Source: Winogradskyella sediminis (GTDB lineage: Bacteria; Bacteroidota; Bacteroidia; Flavobacteriales; Flavobacteriaceae). Taken from it: 64,000 nucleotides of DNA. This document shows, piece by piece, positions 27,541-35,250 of the stretch. The notes beneath the pieces are model-generated. The model made no database searches and was not told the origin of the DNA. It saw nothing but the letters and a program-made list of their open reading frames with translations. How positions within the stretch are numbered: position 1 is the first letter of the stretch; each line of letters opens with the position of its first letter. Where the stretch lies: positions 354,337-418,336 of the forward strand of contig NZ_QUNH01000003.1 of assembly GCF_003387355.1 (NCBI RefSeq), in the 5' to 3' direction. Position numbers and translations under genes: made by a program.

Positions 27541-28350
27541 ATGGATAAAAGCAATTTATTACGTTATAAAGGATACATTAAAACACCTTCTTTATTTCTT
27601 TCTCAAGGGAGTCTTAATTTAAATCCCATTGAACTCAGTTCAGAATTTGAGTCCTTACCAAAAGATGTTAATTTTAAAAATCAGCGATTAGGAAAACTTG
27701 TTGAAGAATTTGTTTTTTACCAACTAAAGCTGCAATCTAACGTAAAATGGCTGGTTGAAAATATACAAATTCAAAAAGAACGTACTACTATTGGTGAGTT
27801 GGATGCGCTCTACCTCTTAAATAATAAACCTATTCATCTTGAAGTGGTCTACAAATTCTATTTATACGATAGTCTTAAGTCGTATAACAACCCACTCTCC
27901 TATTGGATTGGTCCCAACCGTAAAGACACCCTTTGCTATAAAATAGATAAGCTTAAAAACAAACAATTCCCATTACTGTTTAAGAGCGACACTAAGCAGC
28001 AACTAGAGCCTTATAATATTGATATGACAACAATATCTCAGTCACTCTGTTTTAAAGCACAATTGTTTTTGCCATGTAATGAAACTAATATTCAATTTGG
28101 GAGTTTAAATCAAAATTGTGTTTCAGGTGTTTATATTTCGTATCTTAATTTGTTTAAGTTTAAAACGTTAAAGTTTTATAAACCTCAAAAATTAGATTGG
28201 TTAGTTGTACCACATAATGATATCGATTGGCGAGATTATGATAGTGCAATTATGGATATTGAAAAAGAAATTGAAGTAAAGCGTTCTCCTCTCGTTTGGA
28301 TAAAACATAGTGATACCAAAATTGTAAAATGCTTTGTAACCTTCTGGTAA
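27541..28350 (+). CDS. DUF1853 family protein
   Basis: A 269-residue cytoplasmic protein without signal or membrane segment. The family features are the N-terminal LGKLVEEFVFYQL helix, IGELDALYLLNNKPIHLEV (residues 84-102) and YWIGPNRKDTLCYKIDKL. Asp88, Glu101 and Lys105 are spaced in a way reminiscent of PD-(D/E)xK nucleases, but this is a weak inference and no activity is established. The stop codon is followed after 2 bp by the pseudouridine synthase ATG, so the two genes are translated from one message. Confidence 0.8.
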   Translation: MDKSNLLRYKGYIKTPSLFLSQGSLNLNPIELSSEFESLPKDVNFKNQRLGKLVEEFVFYQLKLQSNVKWLVENIQIQKERTTIGELDALYLLNNKPIHLEVVYKFYLYDSLKSYNNPLSYWIGPNRKDTLCYKIDKLKNKQFPLLFKSDTKQQLEPYNIDMTTISQSLCFKAQLFLPCNETNIQFGSLNQNCVSGVYISYLNLFKFKTLKFYKPQKLDWLVVPHNDIDWRDYDSAIMDIEKEIEVKRSPLVWIKHSDTKIVKCFVTFW

Positions 28351-28352
28351 AT

Positions 28353-28916
28353 ATGAAAGAACATCGTTATTTGAAAATATACAAACCTTACGGCTATTTA
28401 AGTCAATTTGTGAACCATCAGAATAAACGGAAATCTAAAAAATTATTAGGAGCGTTTTGTGATGCCGCAGAAGGTATTATGGCTGTAGGACGTTTAGATG
28501 AAAAATCTGAAGGCTTACTATTATTAACAACAGATGGAAAGTTTAGTAACTACATTACAAGTAGCGCCATTGAAAAGGAGTACCACGTTATGGTTGATGG
28601 TATTATCACACCAGAGATTATCACCAAACTATCAAATGGAGTAGAAATTTCTGTAAATGGATCGTTGTATAAAACAAAGTCTTGCAAAGCAGAAATTTTA
28701 GAAGACACGTCACATATAGTAGAACGTTTTGTTCGTGATGAACGACATGGTATTACAACATGGCTATCCATTACTATTACCGAAGGAAAATTTAGACAAG
28801 TCCGAAAAATGACTGCAAAAGTAGGATTACCAACATTGCGATTAGTCAGGGTGAGGATTGGCGAATATCGTTTAGATAAAATGAAACCTGCTGAGGTCTT
28901 ACCTATTAGTTATTAG
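28353..28916 (+). CDS. rluE: 23S rRNA pseudouridine synthase, RsuA/RluE type
   Basis: This enzyme isomerises a uridine in rRNA to pseudouridine. The catalytic motif MAVGRLDEKSEGLLLLTTDG has the essential Asp at residue 49. Further family motifs are KEYHVMVDG and EGKFRQVRKMTAKVGLPTLRLVRVRIG. No S4 RNA-binding domain is present, and the 187-residue length and short N terminus match RluE, which modifies 23S rRNA, better than RsuA. The ATG at 28353 is preferred over an upstream in-frame start that would overlap DUF1853. The 3' end overlaps the convergent gene by 11 bp. Confidence 0.88.
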   Translation: MKEHRYLKIYKPYGYLSQFVNHQNKRKSKKLLGAFCDAAEGIMAVGRLDEKSEGLLLLTTDGKFSNYITSSAIEKEYHVMVDGIITPEIITKLSNGVEISVNGSLYKTKSCKAEILEDTSHIVERFVRDERHGITTWLSITITEGKFRQVRKMTAKVGLPTLRLVRVRIGEYRLDKMKPAEVLPISY

Positions 28917-29640
28917 AAGCATCGGCAGTAGTTGCTTCAGCTGTTTTTTCTGTGATAATTACTTTTTCGTTCTGAAATACAATAGTAGCTTTTACTCCTG
29001 TCAGTAGATTCCATTCTTTTGAGGAAATAACGTTACCTTTATCATCATATACCACAAATTCTGCGGTATTAGGACCAGATTCTCCTTGGTTTAAAGCAAT
29101 AATATCTACTATATTTTTTCCTTCAGCCAAATTCACTTCTACCCTTCTATAACTGCCTGTAAGTAATAAATTATTTTTGACAACTGTACCGTTTACCAAA
29201 ATTTGAACACGGTCTCCATCGGGATATTGATGATCTCTACAGACTATATTTACAAATTTGGTGTCTACATTGTGCTCTCCTAAAAATTGATCGGACATGG
29301 TTCTTACGATGCCACCTTTTACAGCTTCCGTTTTCCAACGTTTTTCAAAAATTTCACCAGGACTTTTTAAGCCGTCATTTTCAATCATAGAAAATGGTTT
29401 TTCGGTTTCTCTGATTATAAATTTTTCTTCACTTTTCTCAGTGTTACCACTAGAATTTTCATCTTCTTTCTTAAGAATCGGCGCCACCTTAACTTTAACC
29501 AAAGCAGAGTCTTTTTTCTTCTTAGACTCTACAGCCGGAATACGGATAGATTTCGTCTCCTTGTCCTTAATAACTTGAGAAAACATCATTGAACTACAAA
29601 AGATGCAGAGTAAAAATGCTATGATATGACTCGTTTTCAC
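28906..29640 (-). CDS. Exported protein of unknown function with beta-rich C-terminal domain
   Basis: I do not recognise the family. Residues 1-22 are a signal peptide (MKTSHIIAFLLCIFCSSMMFSQ). Residues 25-90 are a low-complexity charged stretch rich in Lys, Glu and Ser (VESKKKKDSALVKVKVAP), likely disordered. Residues 115-230 look like a beta-sandwich: VDTKFVNIVCRDHQYPDGDR, VQILVNGTVVKNN, RRVEVNLAEGKNIVDIIALN and AEFVVYDDKGN. This pattern resembles extracellular carbohydrate- or protein-binding sandwiches. The tail is Ala/Thr-rich (TTADASNN). It is convergent with the rluE gene and co-directional with the helicase gene upstream, 100 bp away. Confidence 0.7.
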   Translation of the reverse strand: MKTSHIIAFLLCIFCSSMMFSQVIKDKETKSIRIPAVESKKKKDSALVKVKVAPILKKEDENSSGNTEKSEEKFIIRETEKPFSMIENDGLKSPGEIFEKRWKTEAVKGGIVRTMSDQFLGEHNVDTKFVNIVCRDHQYPDGDRVQILVNGTVVKNNLLLTGSYRRVEVNLAEGKNIVDIIALNQGESGPNTAEFVVYDDKGNVISSKEWNLLTGVKATIVFQNEKVIITEKTAEATTADASNN

Positions 29641-29739
29641 TATAATATTATGGGCTTAAAGTATTTTATTATTAAAGTTACAAAAACCGTACCTATTTCA
29701 AATTAAAGATATAAAAATGAAAATCATTACAAAAAAAAG

Positions 29740-31254
29740 TTAAAACTTGCCATTAAAGCTAATCCTTAACTTTCTATTATACTCTTCAAATAGCCAATCT
29801 TTATAATTTTGAGTACTGTTCATTATACAATAGCAATACTGTTTTATTCTAAAGGCAATTTCATCTTGAAGAGCTTTAGTCAACTCTCTGGCATCATAAA
29901 CATCTTCACTGTTTTCAATACACATTTTGGAATGCTGCTCAATAGAGCGCTCTATTACAGTAAACGATTTTTTACCTTCACTAATGACATTTTTATATTC
30001 TGCTTTTACATCAAAATCTACAGTATAAGACTTTTTAAATTTTACTTTTAAAGTCTCTGGCATGGTGTAAACAAAATCGCGCTCTAATAAATCATCATCA
30101 ACAATATTATCTAAATAATAATCTGGATGTTTAAAGATATGCTGCCAATCTACTGGTTGATCCCAAGGTCCAAAACGAGCTTCGTTATTTCCTAAATCAA
30201 TGACCTGAAAGGTGTTTCTGTCCTTGTAAATTCGACTACCACGACCTATCATTTGAAAATATAAGGTTAATGACCTCGTGGCTCTGTTTAAAATAATGGA
30301 TTCTACAGAGGGTTCATCAAAACCGGTAGTTAAAATACTTACAGATGATAACACCGCATCTGGTGTATTTTTAAACCATTTTAAAATTTCTTTTCGGTCT
30401 TGTTTTGAAGCTGTATTATCTAAATGTCTAACGTTATAGCCCGCTTTTTTAAAGGTATGATATACCTCTTTAGAGGTATATATTCCATTATTAAAAATTA
30501 GGGTTTTCTTTCCTTTAGCCATTTCCTCGTAAGCCGTTAGAAGCTTAGATTGCATTAAACTATTAGTATATAAAGCTTCCGAAGATTTTACGGTATAGTC
30601 ACCGTTAATTCCTATTTTTAAGGATGTTAAGCCCACGTCGTAATGAGAAACTTCAGCCTTAGCCAAAAATCCATTTTTAATTAATGTAGAAATATCATCA
30701 CCGACAATTAACTTATTATAATTGTCTTTCATAGGTAGTTTTATATTACTACTTAAAGGTGTGGCTGTGACGCCAAGAATAAAACAATCTTCAAAAAACT
30801 TAAATAACTTTCTAAATGAGTTATAGTGTGCTTCGTCAATAATAACCAGTCCTACATTTTTTAATTGAAAATCATTGTCCGATAAGCGGTTGTTTAAAGT
30901 TTCCACCATGGCAACAAAGCACTGGTATTCATCTTGGTCTGGTAAGGTTTTTACTTTGCTATTTATTACTTTATTCTGAACATTAAAACCAGATAATACA
31001 TTAGACGTTTGCTTGCAAAGCTCAATACGATGCGTCAAGATTACAACCTTTTTCTTGTGTTGTTTTACATAACGTCTTACAATTTCAGAAAAGATAACTG
31101 TTTTACCACCACCTGTTGGTAGTTGATACAACAGATTAAAATCATCAGATTCATCTCGCATCACATCAAAAATGCGGTTCAGGTCTCGAATCTGATAATC
31201 ATAGAGACTTTTCTCAGTAGCATTTTGTTGAATTGTTTCGGTTTCTGATGACAT
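29740..31254 (-). CDS. SF2 DEAD/DEAH-box helicase
   Basis: A 504-residue ATP-dependent nucleic-acid helicase or translocase. Ordered motifs are the Q-like YDYQIRDLNRIF, Walker A PTGGGKT (46-52), motif Ia ILTHRIELCKQ, motif II DEAH (140-143), motif III TAT (163-165) and motif VI QMIGRGSRIYKDR near residue 345. This is the set seen in Type I/III restriction-like and RecQ/UvrB-type SF2 ATPases. The C-terminal 130 residues have no domain I recognise, and no nuclease or methylase partner lies nearby. The ATG at 31254 is preferred over a start 14 codons upstream, since a -7 box lies at 31283-31290 in between. Comparable solitary SF2 helicases are common in flavobacteria. Confidence 0.85.
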   Translation of the reverse strand: MSSETETIQQNATEKSLYDYQIRDLNRIFDVMRDESDDFNLLYQLPTGGGKTVIFSEIVRRYVKQHKKKVVILTHRIELCKQTSNVLSGFNVQNKVINSKVKTLPDQDEYQCFVAMVETLNNRLSDNDFQLKNVGLVIIDEAHYNSFRKLFKFFEDCFILGVTATPLSSNIKLPMKDNYNKLIVGDDISTLIKNGFLAKAEVSHYDVGLTSLKIGINGDYTVKSSEALYTNSLMQSKLLTAYEEMAKGKKTLIFNNGIYTSKEVYHTFKKAGYNVRHLDNTASKQDRKEILKWFKNTPDAVLSSVSILTTGFDEPSVESIILNRATRSLTLYFQMIGRGSRIYKDRNTFQVIDLGNNEARFGPWDQPVDWQHIFKHPDYYLDNIVDDDLLERDFVYTMPETLKVKFKKSYTVDFDVKAEYKNVISEGKKSFTVIERSIEQHSKMCIENSEDVYDARELTKALQDEIAFRIKQYCYCIMNSTQNYKDWLFEEYNRKLRISFNGKF

Positions 31255-31282
31255 ATATTGGTTTTGCACTTTATTAATTTCG

Positions 31283-31290
31283 CAAAAATA
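31283..31290 (-). promoter_or_regulatory. -7 box for the helicase gene
   Basis: The minus strand reads TATTTTTG, matching TAnnTTTG, 28 nt before the ATG at 31254. It supports that ATG as the start. Confidence 0.45.
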
Positions 31291-31391
31291 GCACATTGTA
31301 AAGGTATATGGAATGATTTGTTAACAAGATTTAAAAAGATTGGTACTGTTATTGTTATTAGGATATTATTAACATTTAAATCTATATTATT

Positions 31392-31958
31392 ATGAAATCA
31401 TTTAGAAGACATGCTGCATCGGTCAATGCAGGATCTATGGCAGACATTGCATTTTTATTACTTATTTTCTTTTTAGTAACAACCACTATTTCGGCGGACA
31501 AAGGTATTTTGAGAAAACTACCTCCTGTTTGTGATACACCAAACTGCACAGCGGATATTCCTGAACGGAACTTATTACAAATTTCTATGAACGACAATCA
31601 GGAGATTATGATTGAAGCTAACACTGTAAAATTAGAAGAGGTTAAAGATATTGTTGAAGCCTTTATTGATAATAATGGTAGTAATAATTGTGATTTTTGT
31701 GAGGGTGAACAATTAAGTAACTCATCTGATCATCCTAAAAAAGCCGTCATCTCATTAAGTCATAATACATTAACCAAATATGATTTATTTATTGCAGTAC
31801 AAGATGAAATTACAAGCGCTTATTACGATCTAAGAATGCGCTATGCAAAGCAAGTCTACAATAAAACCCCAGATCAGTTAACGAAAGAGGAACTTATTGC
31901 TGTACAAAAAGCTTATCCGTTTATAGTTTCGGAAATCATGGTAAAACGTTCTAATTAG
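31392..31958 (+). CDS. ExbD/TolR family biopolymer transport protein
   Basis: A 188-residue inner-membrane protein that, with an ExbB/MotA-type channel, couples proton flow to work on TonB or other envelope machines. The N terminus has the typical NAGSMADIAFLLLIFFLVTT segment (residues 12-31), with the channel Asp preceding the single membrane helix. The periplasmic part carries two extra Cys pairs (CDTPNC and CDFCEG), unusual compared with E. coli ExbD and likely disulfide-linked. No exbB or tonB lies adjacent, so its partners are elsewhere. The last 8 bp overlap the convergent 3D-domain gene. Confidence 0.85.
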   Translation: MKSFRRHAASVNAGSMADIAFLLLIFFLVTTTISADKGILRKLPPVCDTPNCTADIPERNLLQISMNDNQEIMIEANTVKLEEVKDIVEAFIDNNGSNNCDFCEGEQLSNSSDHPKKAVISLSHNTLTKYDLFIAVQDEITSAYYDLRMRYAKQVYNKTPDQLTKEELIAVQKAYPFIVSEIMVKRSN

Positions 31959-32367
31959 TTATTGTGTCTCTAGGTGGAATGCAGTATTCAATAACAACGT
32001 TCTTTTTGCCCCATTGTTTTGCTCTTTTAATATCGTTATCCATATAAATATCAATGCGATTGTAATACCGTCGATTCATCTTATCTTTAACAATATATAA
32101 ACTATCAAAGCCTTCAATTTTAACTTGAGTATTATATACTAATCCAGAATCTAATAAATCTCGAGATACAGCGAGATAGCGCATTCCTGGTTTTAAGCTA
32201 TCACCAAATGCCGTAATATTAGGGTTAGAATTTGTCTGATATACTAAAGAATTGTACGCTGTTGCCGTAACTTTAAAAGTTTTTAATTGGCAGTACTCTT
32301 CTACTCTATCGTTACAATTGTAAAGACTAAAATAACAAAACACCATAAGTAAGTAGTTTATTTTCAT
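31951..32367 (-). CDS. 3D-domain (double-psi beta-barrel) exported protein
   Basis: A 138-residue protein, probably a lipoprotein or periplasmic. The N terminus (MKINYLLMVFCYFSLYNC) is a signal sequence ending in Cys, though the lipobox is not canonical. The body has the 3D-domain pattern: FKVTATAYNS, ITAFGDSLKPGMRYLAVSRD, a turn before VKIEGFDSLYIVKDKM and IDIYMDNDIKRAKQWGKK, with the conserved Asp residues. The fold is shared with lytic transglycosylases (MltA type) and RlpA, so a peptidoglycan role is likely. There is no catalytic partner domain. It overlaps the convergent exbD gene. Confidence 0.75.
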   Translation of the reverse strand: MKINYLLMVFCYFSLYNCNDRVEEYCQLKTFKVTATAYNSLVYQTNSNPNITAFGDSLKPGMRYLAVSRDLLDSGLVYNTQVKIEGFDSLYIVKDKMNRRYYNRIDIYMDNDIKRAKQWGKKNVVIEYCIPPRDTITN

Positions 32368-32481
32368 ATATATAATGAAATATGTTAAAAGGTGTTAAAT
32401 TATTAATATGTTATACATAGTACTGTAACAAAACAAAAGTTTCATCGTCTACTAAGTATAACCAATTAAATATTAGAAATT

Positions 32482-32571
32482 ATGAGAACCTTAAACAGCA
32501 ATCAATTATCGAGTACATCTACTGAAACAAAAAGTTTTACATGGAACCAAAGAAGACGTTATAGATTATAA
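32482..32571 (+). CDS. Possible 29-residue micro-ORF
   Basis: From ATG 32482 to TAA 32569-32571 the frame encodes a short Ser/Thr/Asn-rich peptide with a basic end (WNQRRRYRL). It has no hydrophobic segment and no recognised motif. Its 3' 10 bases TAGATTATAA are repeated exactly at the end of the second micro-ORF. Evidence for translation is weak. Confidence 0.3.
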   Translation: MRTLNSNQLSSTSTETKSFTWNQRRRYRL

Positions 32572-32582
32572 TATAACATTTC

Positions 32583-32616
<34 letters not shown>

Positions 32617-32629
32617 TACATCACTTATT

Positions 32630-32701
32630 ATGAAAGTCTTATCAAAAATCGTCAACACATCTAACAGTTTAGATGATGACCTCAAAACCATTAGATTATA
32701 A
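32630..32701 (+). CDS. Possible 23-residue micro-ORF
   Basis: From ATG 32630 to TAA 32699-32701 it encodes an acidic-centred peptide (NSLDDDLKTIRL end). It starts 14 bp after the (TCAA)8 tract and ends in Arg-Leu-stop, as does the upstream frame. A terminator follows 30 bp later, which shows that transcription reaches this point. Function unknown. Confidence 0.35.
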   Translation: MKVLSKIVNTSNSLDDDLKTIRL

Positions 32702-32730
32702 GATTAAATGTATTTTAACTTTAGTCTAAT

Positions 32731-32769
32731 AAAAAAGTCAGTTTCCGATTAAAGAAACTGACTTTTTTT
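32731..32769. terminator. Strong bidirectional terminator between micro-ORFs and protease gene
   Basis: AAAAAAGTCAGTTTC (32731-32745) pairs with GAAACTGACTTTTTT (32754-32768/69) around an 8-nt loop, a 15-bp perfect stem. It serves the + strand micro-ORF unit and the convergent protease gene. Confidence 0.92.
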
Positions 32770-32788
32770 ATAAGTAGATAGTTAAGAC

Positions 32789-35104
32789 TTATTTTTTAAT
32801 AACCTTTTTAATTATTGAACTTGAAGTTGTAGATAATTTTACAAAATAAATTCCTGTTACAAAGGGTGTCATATTTAAACGATGAGAGTTATTAGGCTCT
32901 AAGCTACCTTTACTTACCTGTTGTCCTAAAGTATTAAACACCTCGTATTTAACGTCTTCATTAATATAAGTTAATTCAATATTTAAATTATCTGTAACAG
33001 GATTAGGATATAAGTTAATTGAACTTTCTAAATTAAATTCATTAACACTTAAAGGGTCTTGCACATTAAATGTCACTGATTCGGAAGTCGTAAACTCACC
33101 ACCTACAATAATTATATTTTCATTTTCATCTTCTAATGTATAAGTACCATTACCAAAAAATCCACAGCAGATTCCATCACCTTGAGAGTCGGAAATTGTA
33201 AATGTATAACATTCATCAAAACTAGGTATGTTTATAATTTCTTCATATGATTGTGCATTGTCATAGGTATTAACGGGTTGACTGCTTACTACAGTTCCAG
33301 CACTATTTGTAAGAGTCCAAGAGGTTTCGCTGCCATAATTATCTGTTAAAAGATTTAAGACTAATGAAGAAGTTGTATATGACTGTAACACTTCAAAAGT
33401 AAAACCATATGAGTCATTAGCAGTGTTTTGGTCTTGTCCGCCATTTGGATTAGAAACGTTAATAATAAATGAATGATTTCCAGGGCCTAAATTAGAGTAT
33501 GTTGGCGTTGCAACGACAACACTTTCTCCATTTAATAAGTTACCTGTCCAACTTATAGACGTGCTTGTCTCTTCATCTAAACTATAAGAGATGTCTGCAG
33601 AAGTTAAAGGTAAATTTCCTGAGTTTAATAGTGTTACTAAAGGTGTAAAATCTTCACTACAAAGTTCAGTAGTATTATCGGCTCCAACATTTGCTCTTGC
33701 GTCAATATCATAGGTTTCAAATGGAGTATAGGGATCTAAAACTTCAATACCAGAATTAGTAGGGTCTAACCAATCCTTCAGTCGTGTTGCAGCCGTAGAT
33801 CCGTAATCCCACGCCACGCCAAAACGTCCATAAATATCGTAACCACCATTATCCACAGTGCCAGAACATGCTGCAGTACCCGCAGAAAGCATACCTATTA
33901 AATGACCTGTTTCATTAAACAATCCTGATCCCGAAGAACCTCCTTCCGTTACACCTAATTCCCAATCATCTATTAGCCACATCTGAGCTGTAGAATTACC
34001 ATTAAAATCCGTTGTAAATCTAACTGCACCTTCATCATTTCGAGAGACTTTCTGGATATCTCCACTTGGATGATGAAAGCCAAAACTTATAGCTGGTACA
34101 TCTGTTGTTGAATTGTTCCAACCAGCCCAAATTAAATCGTAATTATTTTCAAAGAAACTAGAATCCGTAATTTCTACTAATTCCATATCAGATTTTGAGC
34201 TGTTAGCTCTTACAGTTGCACCACTTACGGTTTGGTTATATGTACCATCTGTACTATTTGCTATTGTGCCGCAAGATGGGTTTGGACTTCTCCAGTTAAA
34301 CCTAAATGCCCATGTACCTTCTCCTCCAGCACAATGATTAGCTGTTAACATATAAGGTTTACCATCATTATTTGTGTTATTAATTAATGTTCCTGAACAC
34401 CAATCAGTTCCACTTCTTAATATTAAAGCTCCTGAAGTTTTAATATTATCTTTCACGGCGTTTAAACCGTAAGGGTCTGGTGAAGGAGTAATATCGCAAT
34501 CTACATCGTAATTACAATTCCCGGATTCACCTAAGGACTTTTCGTAAGTCTCAACTGTACGATATCCATGTACTACAGAGCCAACAGTAATTTTAGCTTC
34601 ACCAACAACATTGGCAGGTTGGTAATATTCGATGTAAGCAGAATCCCCTTCTACCAACCACGTTCCTAAAACTTCCTCAGCATTGTTATTGTGATAAGTA
34701 AAAGGTCTTAATAAATCGGTTTTATCATCATTATAGACATACAATTTTGCACCTTCAGGAATTTTGAATACATCGAACATAAAGTTTAATGATTGTGCAC
34801 CGTTAGATGTATAAGCCATTCTCCAGATACGATCTCCGTTCTCTAAAGTTGTCCATTCACCAACCTCATTAAAGTTGTGGTCTACATAAATATCATGACC
34901 AAATCTCCAAGGAATAGACTTGTCTTGATCATTAATAAGATCTTCTTCTTGCAATTTTTTTAAATCGAAAGACGGAAGTTTAAAAGGAATCACATCAGAG
35001 ATGTTAGCTTTACTCCAACTTGGTGGTTTTAGATCTTCAGGTATTTGTTGAGCAAAAGAGAAGGTGAAAGTTAATGCCAACACCAATAGTAATTTAATTT
35101 TCAT
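32789..35104 (-). CDS. Secreted trypsin-like serine protease with T9SS type A sorting domain
   Basis: A 771-residue exported peptidase. The signal peptide ends near residue 19 (FSFAQQ). A propeptide-like region covers about 20-200. The chymotrypsin-fold catalytic domain has His257 in TANHC, Asp306 in SDMELVEI and Ser391 in GGSSGSG, which fits lysyl-endopeptidase-like S1 enzymes. Cys pairs such as CNYDVDC support disulfides. A CARDB-like beta domain (about 480-570), a further sandwich with SDSQGDGICCGFFGNGTY, and a T9SS type A tail (LYPNPVTDNLNIEL, VKLSTTSSSIIKKVIKK) follow. Specificity cannot be read with certainty. It is transcribed alone and ends at the bidirectional terminator. Confidence 0.9.
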   Translation of the reverse strand: MKIKLLLVLALTFTFSFAQQIPEDLKPPSWSKANISDVIPFKLPSFDLKKLQEEDLINDQDKSIPWRFGHDIYVDHNFNEVGEWTTLENGDRIWRMAYTSNGAQSLNFMFDVFKIPEGAKLYVYNDDKTDLLRPFTYHNNNAEEVLGTWLVEGDSAYIEYYQPANVVGEAKITVGSVVHGYRTVETYEKSLGESGNCNYDVDCDITPSPDPYGLNAVKDNIKTSGALILRSGTDWCSGTLINNTNNDGKPYMLTANHCAGGEGTWAFRFNWRSPNPSCGTIANSTDGTYNQTVSGATVRANSSKSDMELVEITDSSFFENNYDLIWAGWNNSTTDVPAISFGFHHPSGDIQKVSRNDEGAVRFTTDFNGNSTAQMWLIDDWELGVTEGGSSGSGLFNETGHLIGMLSAGTAACSGTVDNGGYDIYGRFGVAWDYGSTAATRLKDWLDPTNSGIEVLDPYTPFETYDIDARANVGADNTTELCSEDFTPLVTLLNSGNLPLTSADISYSLDEETSTSISWTGNLLNGESVVVATPTYSNLGPGNHSFIINVSNPNGGQDQNTANDSYGFTFEVLQSYTTSSLVLNLLTDNYGSETSWTLTNSAGTVVSSQPVNTYDNAQSYEEIINIPSFDECYTFTISDSQGDGICCGFFGNGTYTLEDENENIIIVGGEFTTSESVTFNVQDPLSVNEFNLESSINLYPNPVTDNLNIELTYINEDVKYEVFNTLGQQVSKGSLEPNNSHRLNMTPFVTGIYFVKLSTTSSSIIKKVIKK

Positions 35105-35250
35105 ATCTTAATTTTAGGGTATTAATTAATTTTAAAATAGCTATATCTACTCAAATAAAGCCAATTATGGATTGAGTTTAAAATTTAATATACTTAAACT
35201 TAATTTTTATCTACGTAACATTAATATTAATCTACCAAAATGATATTAAA

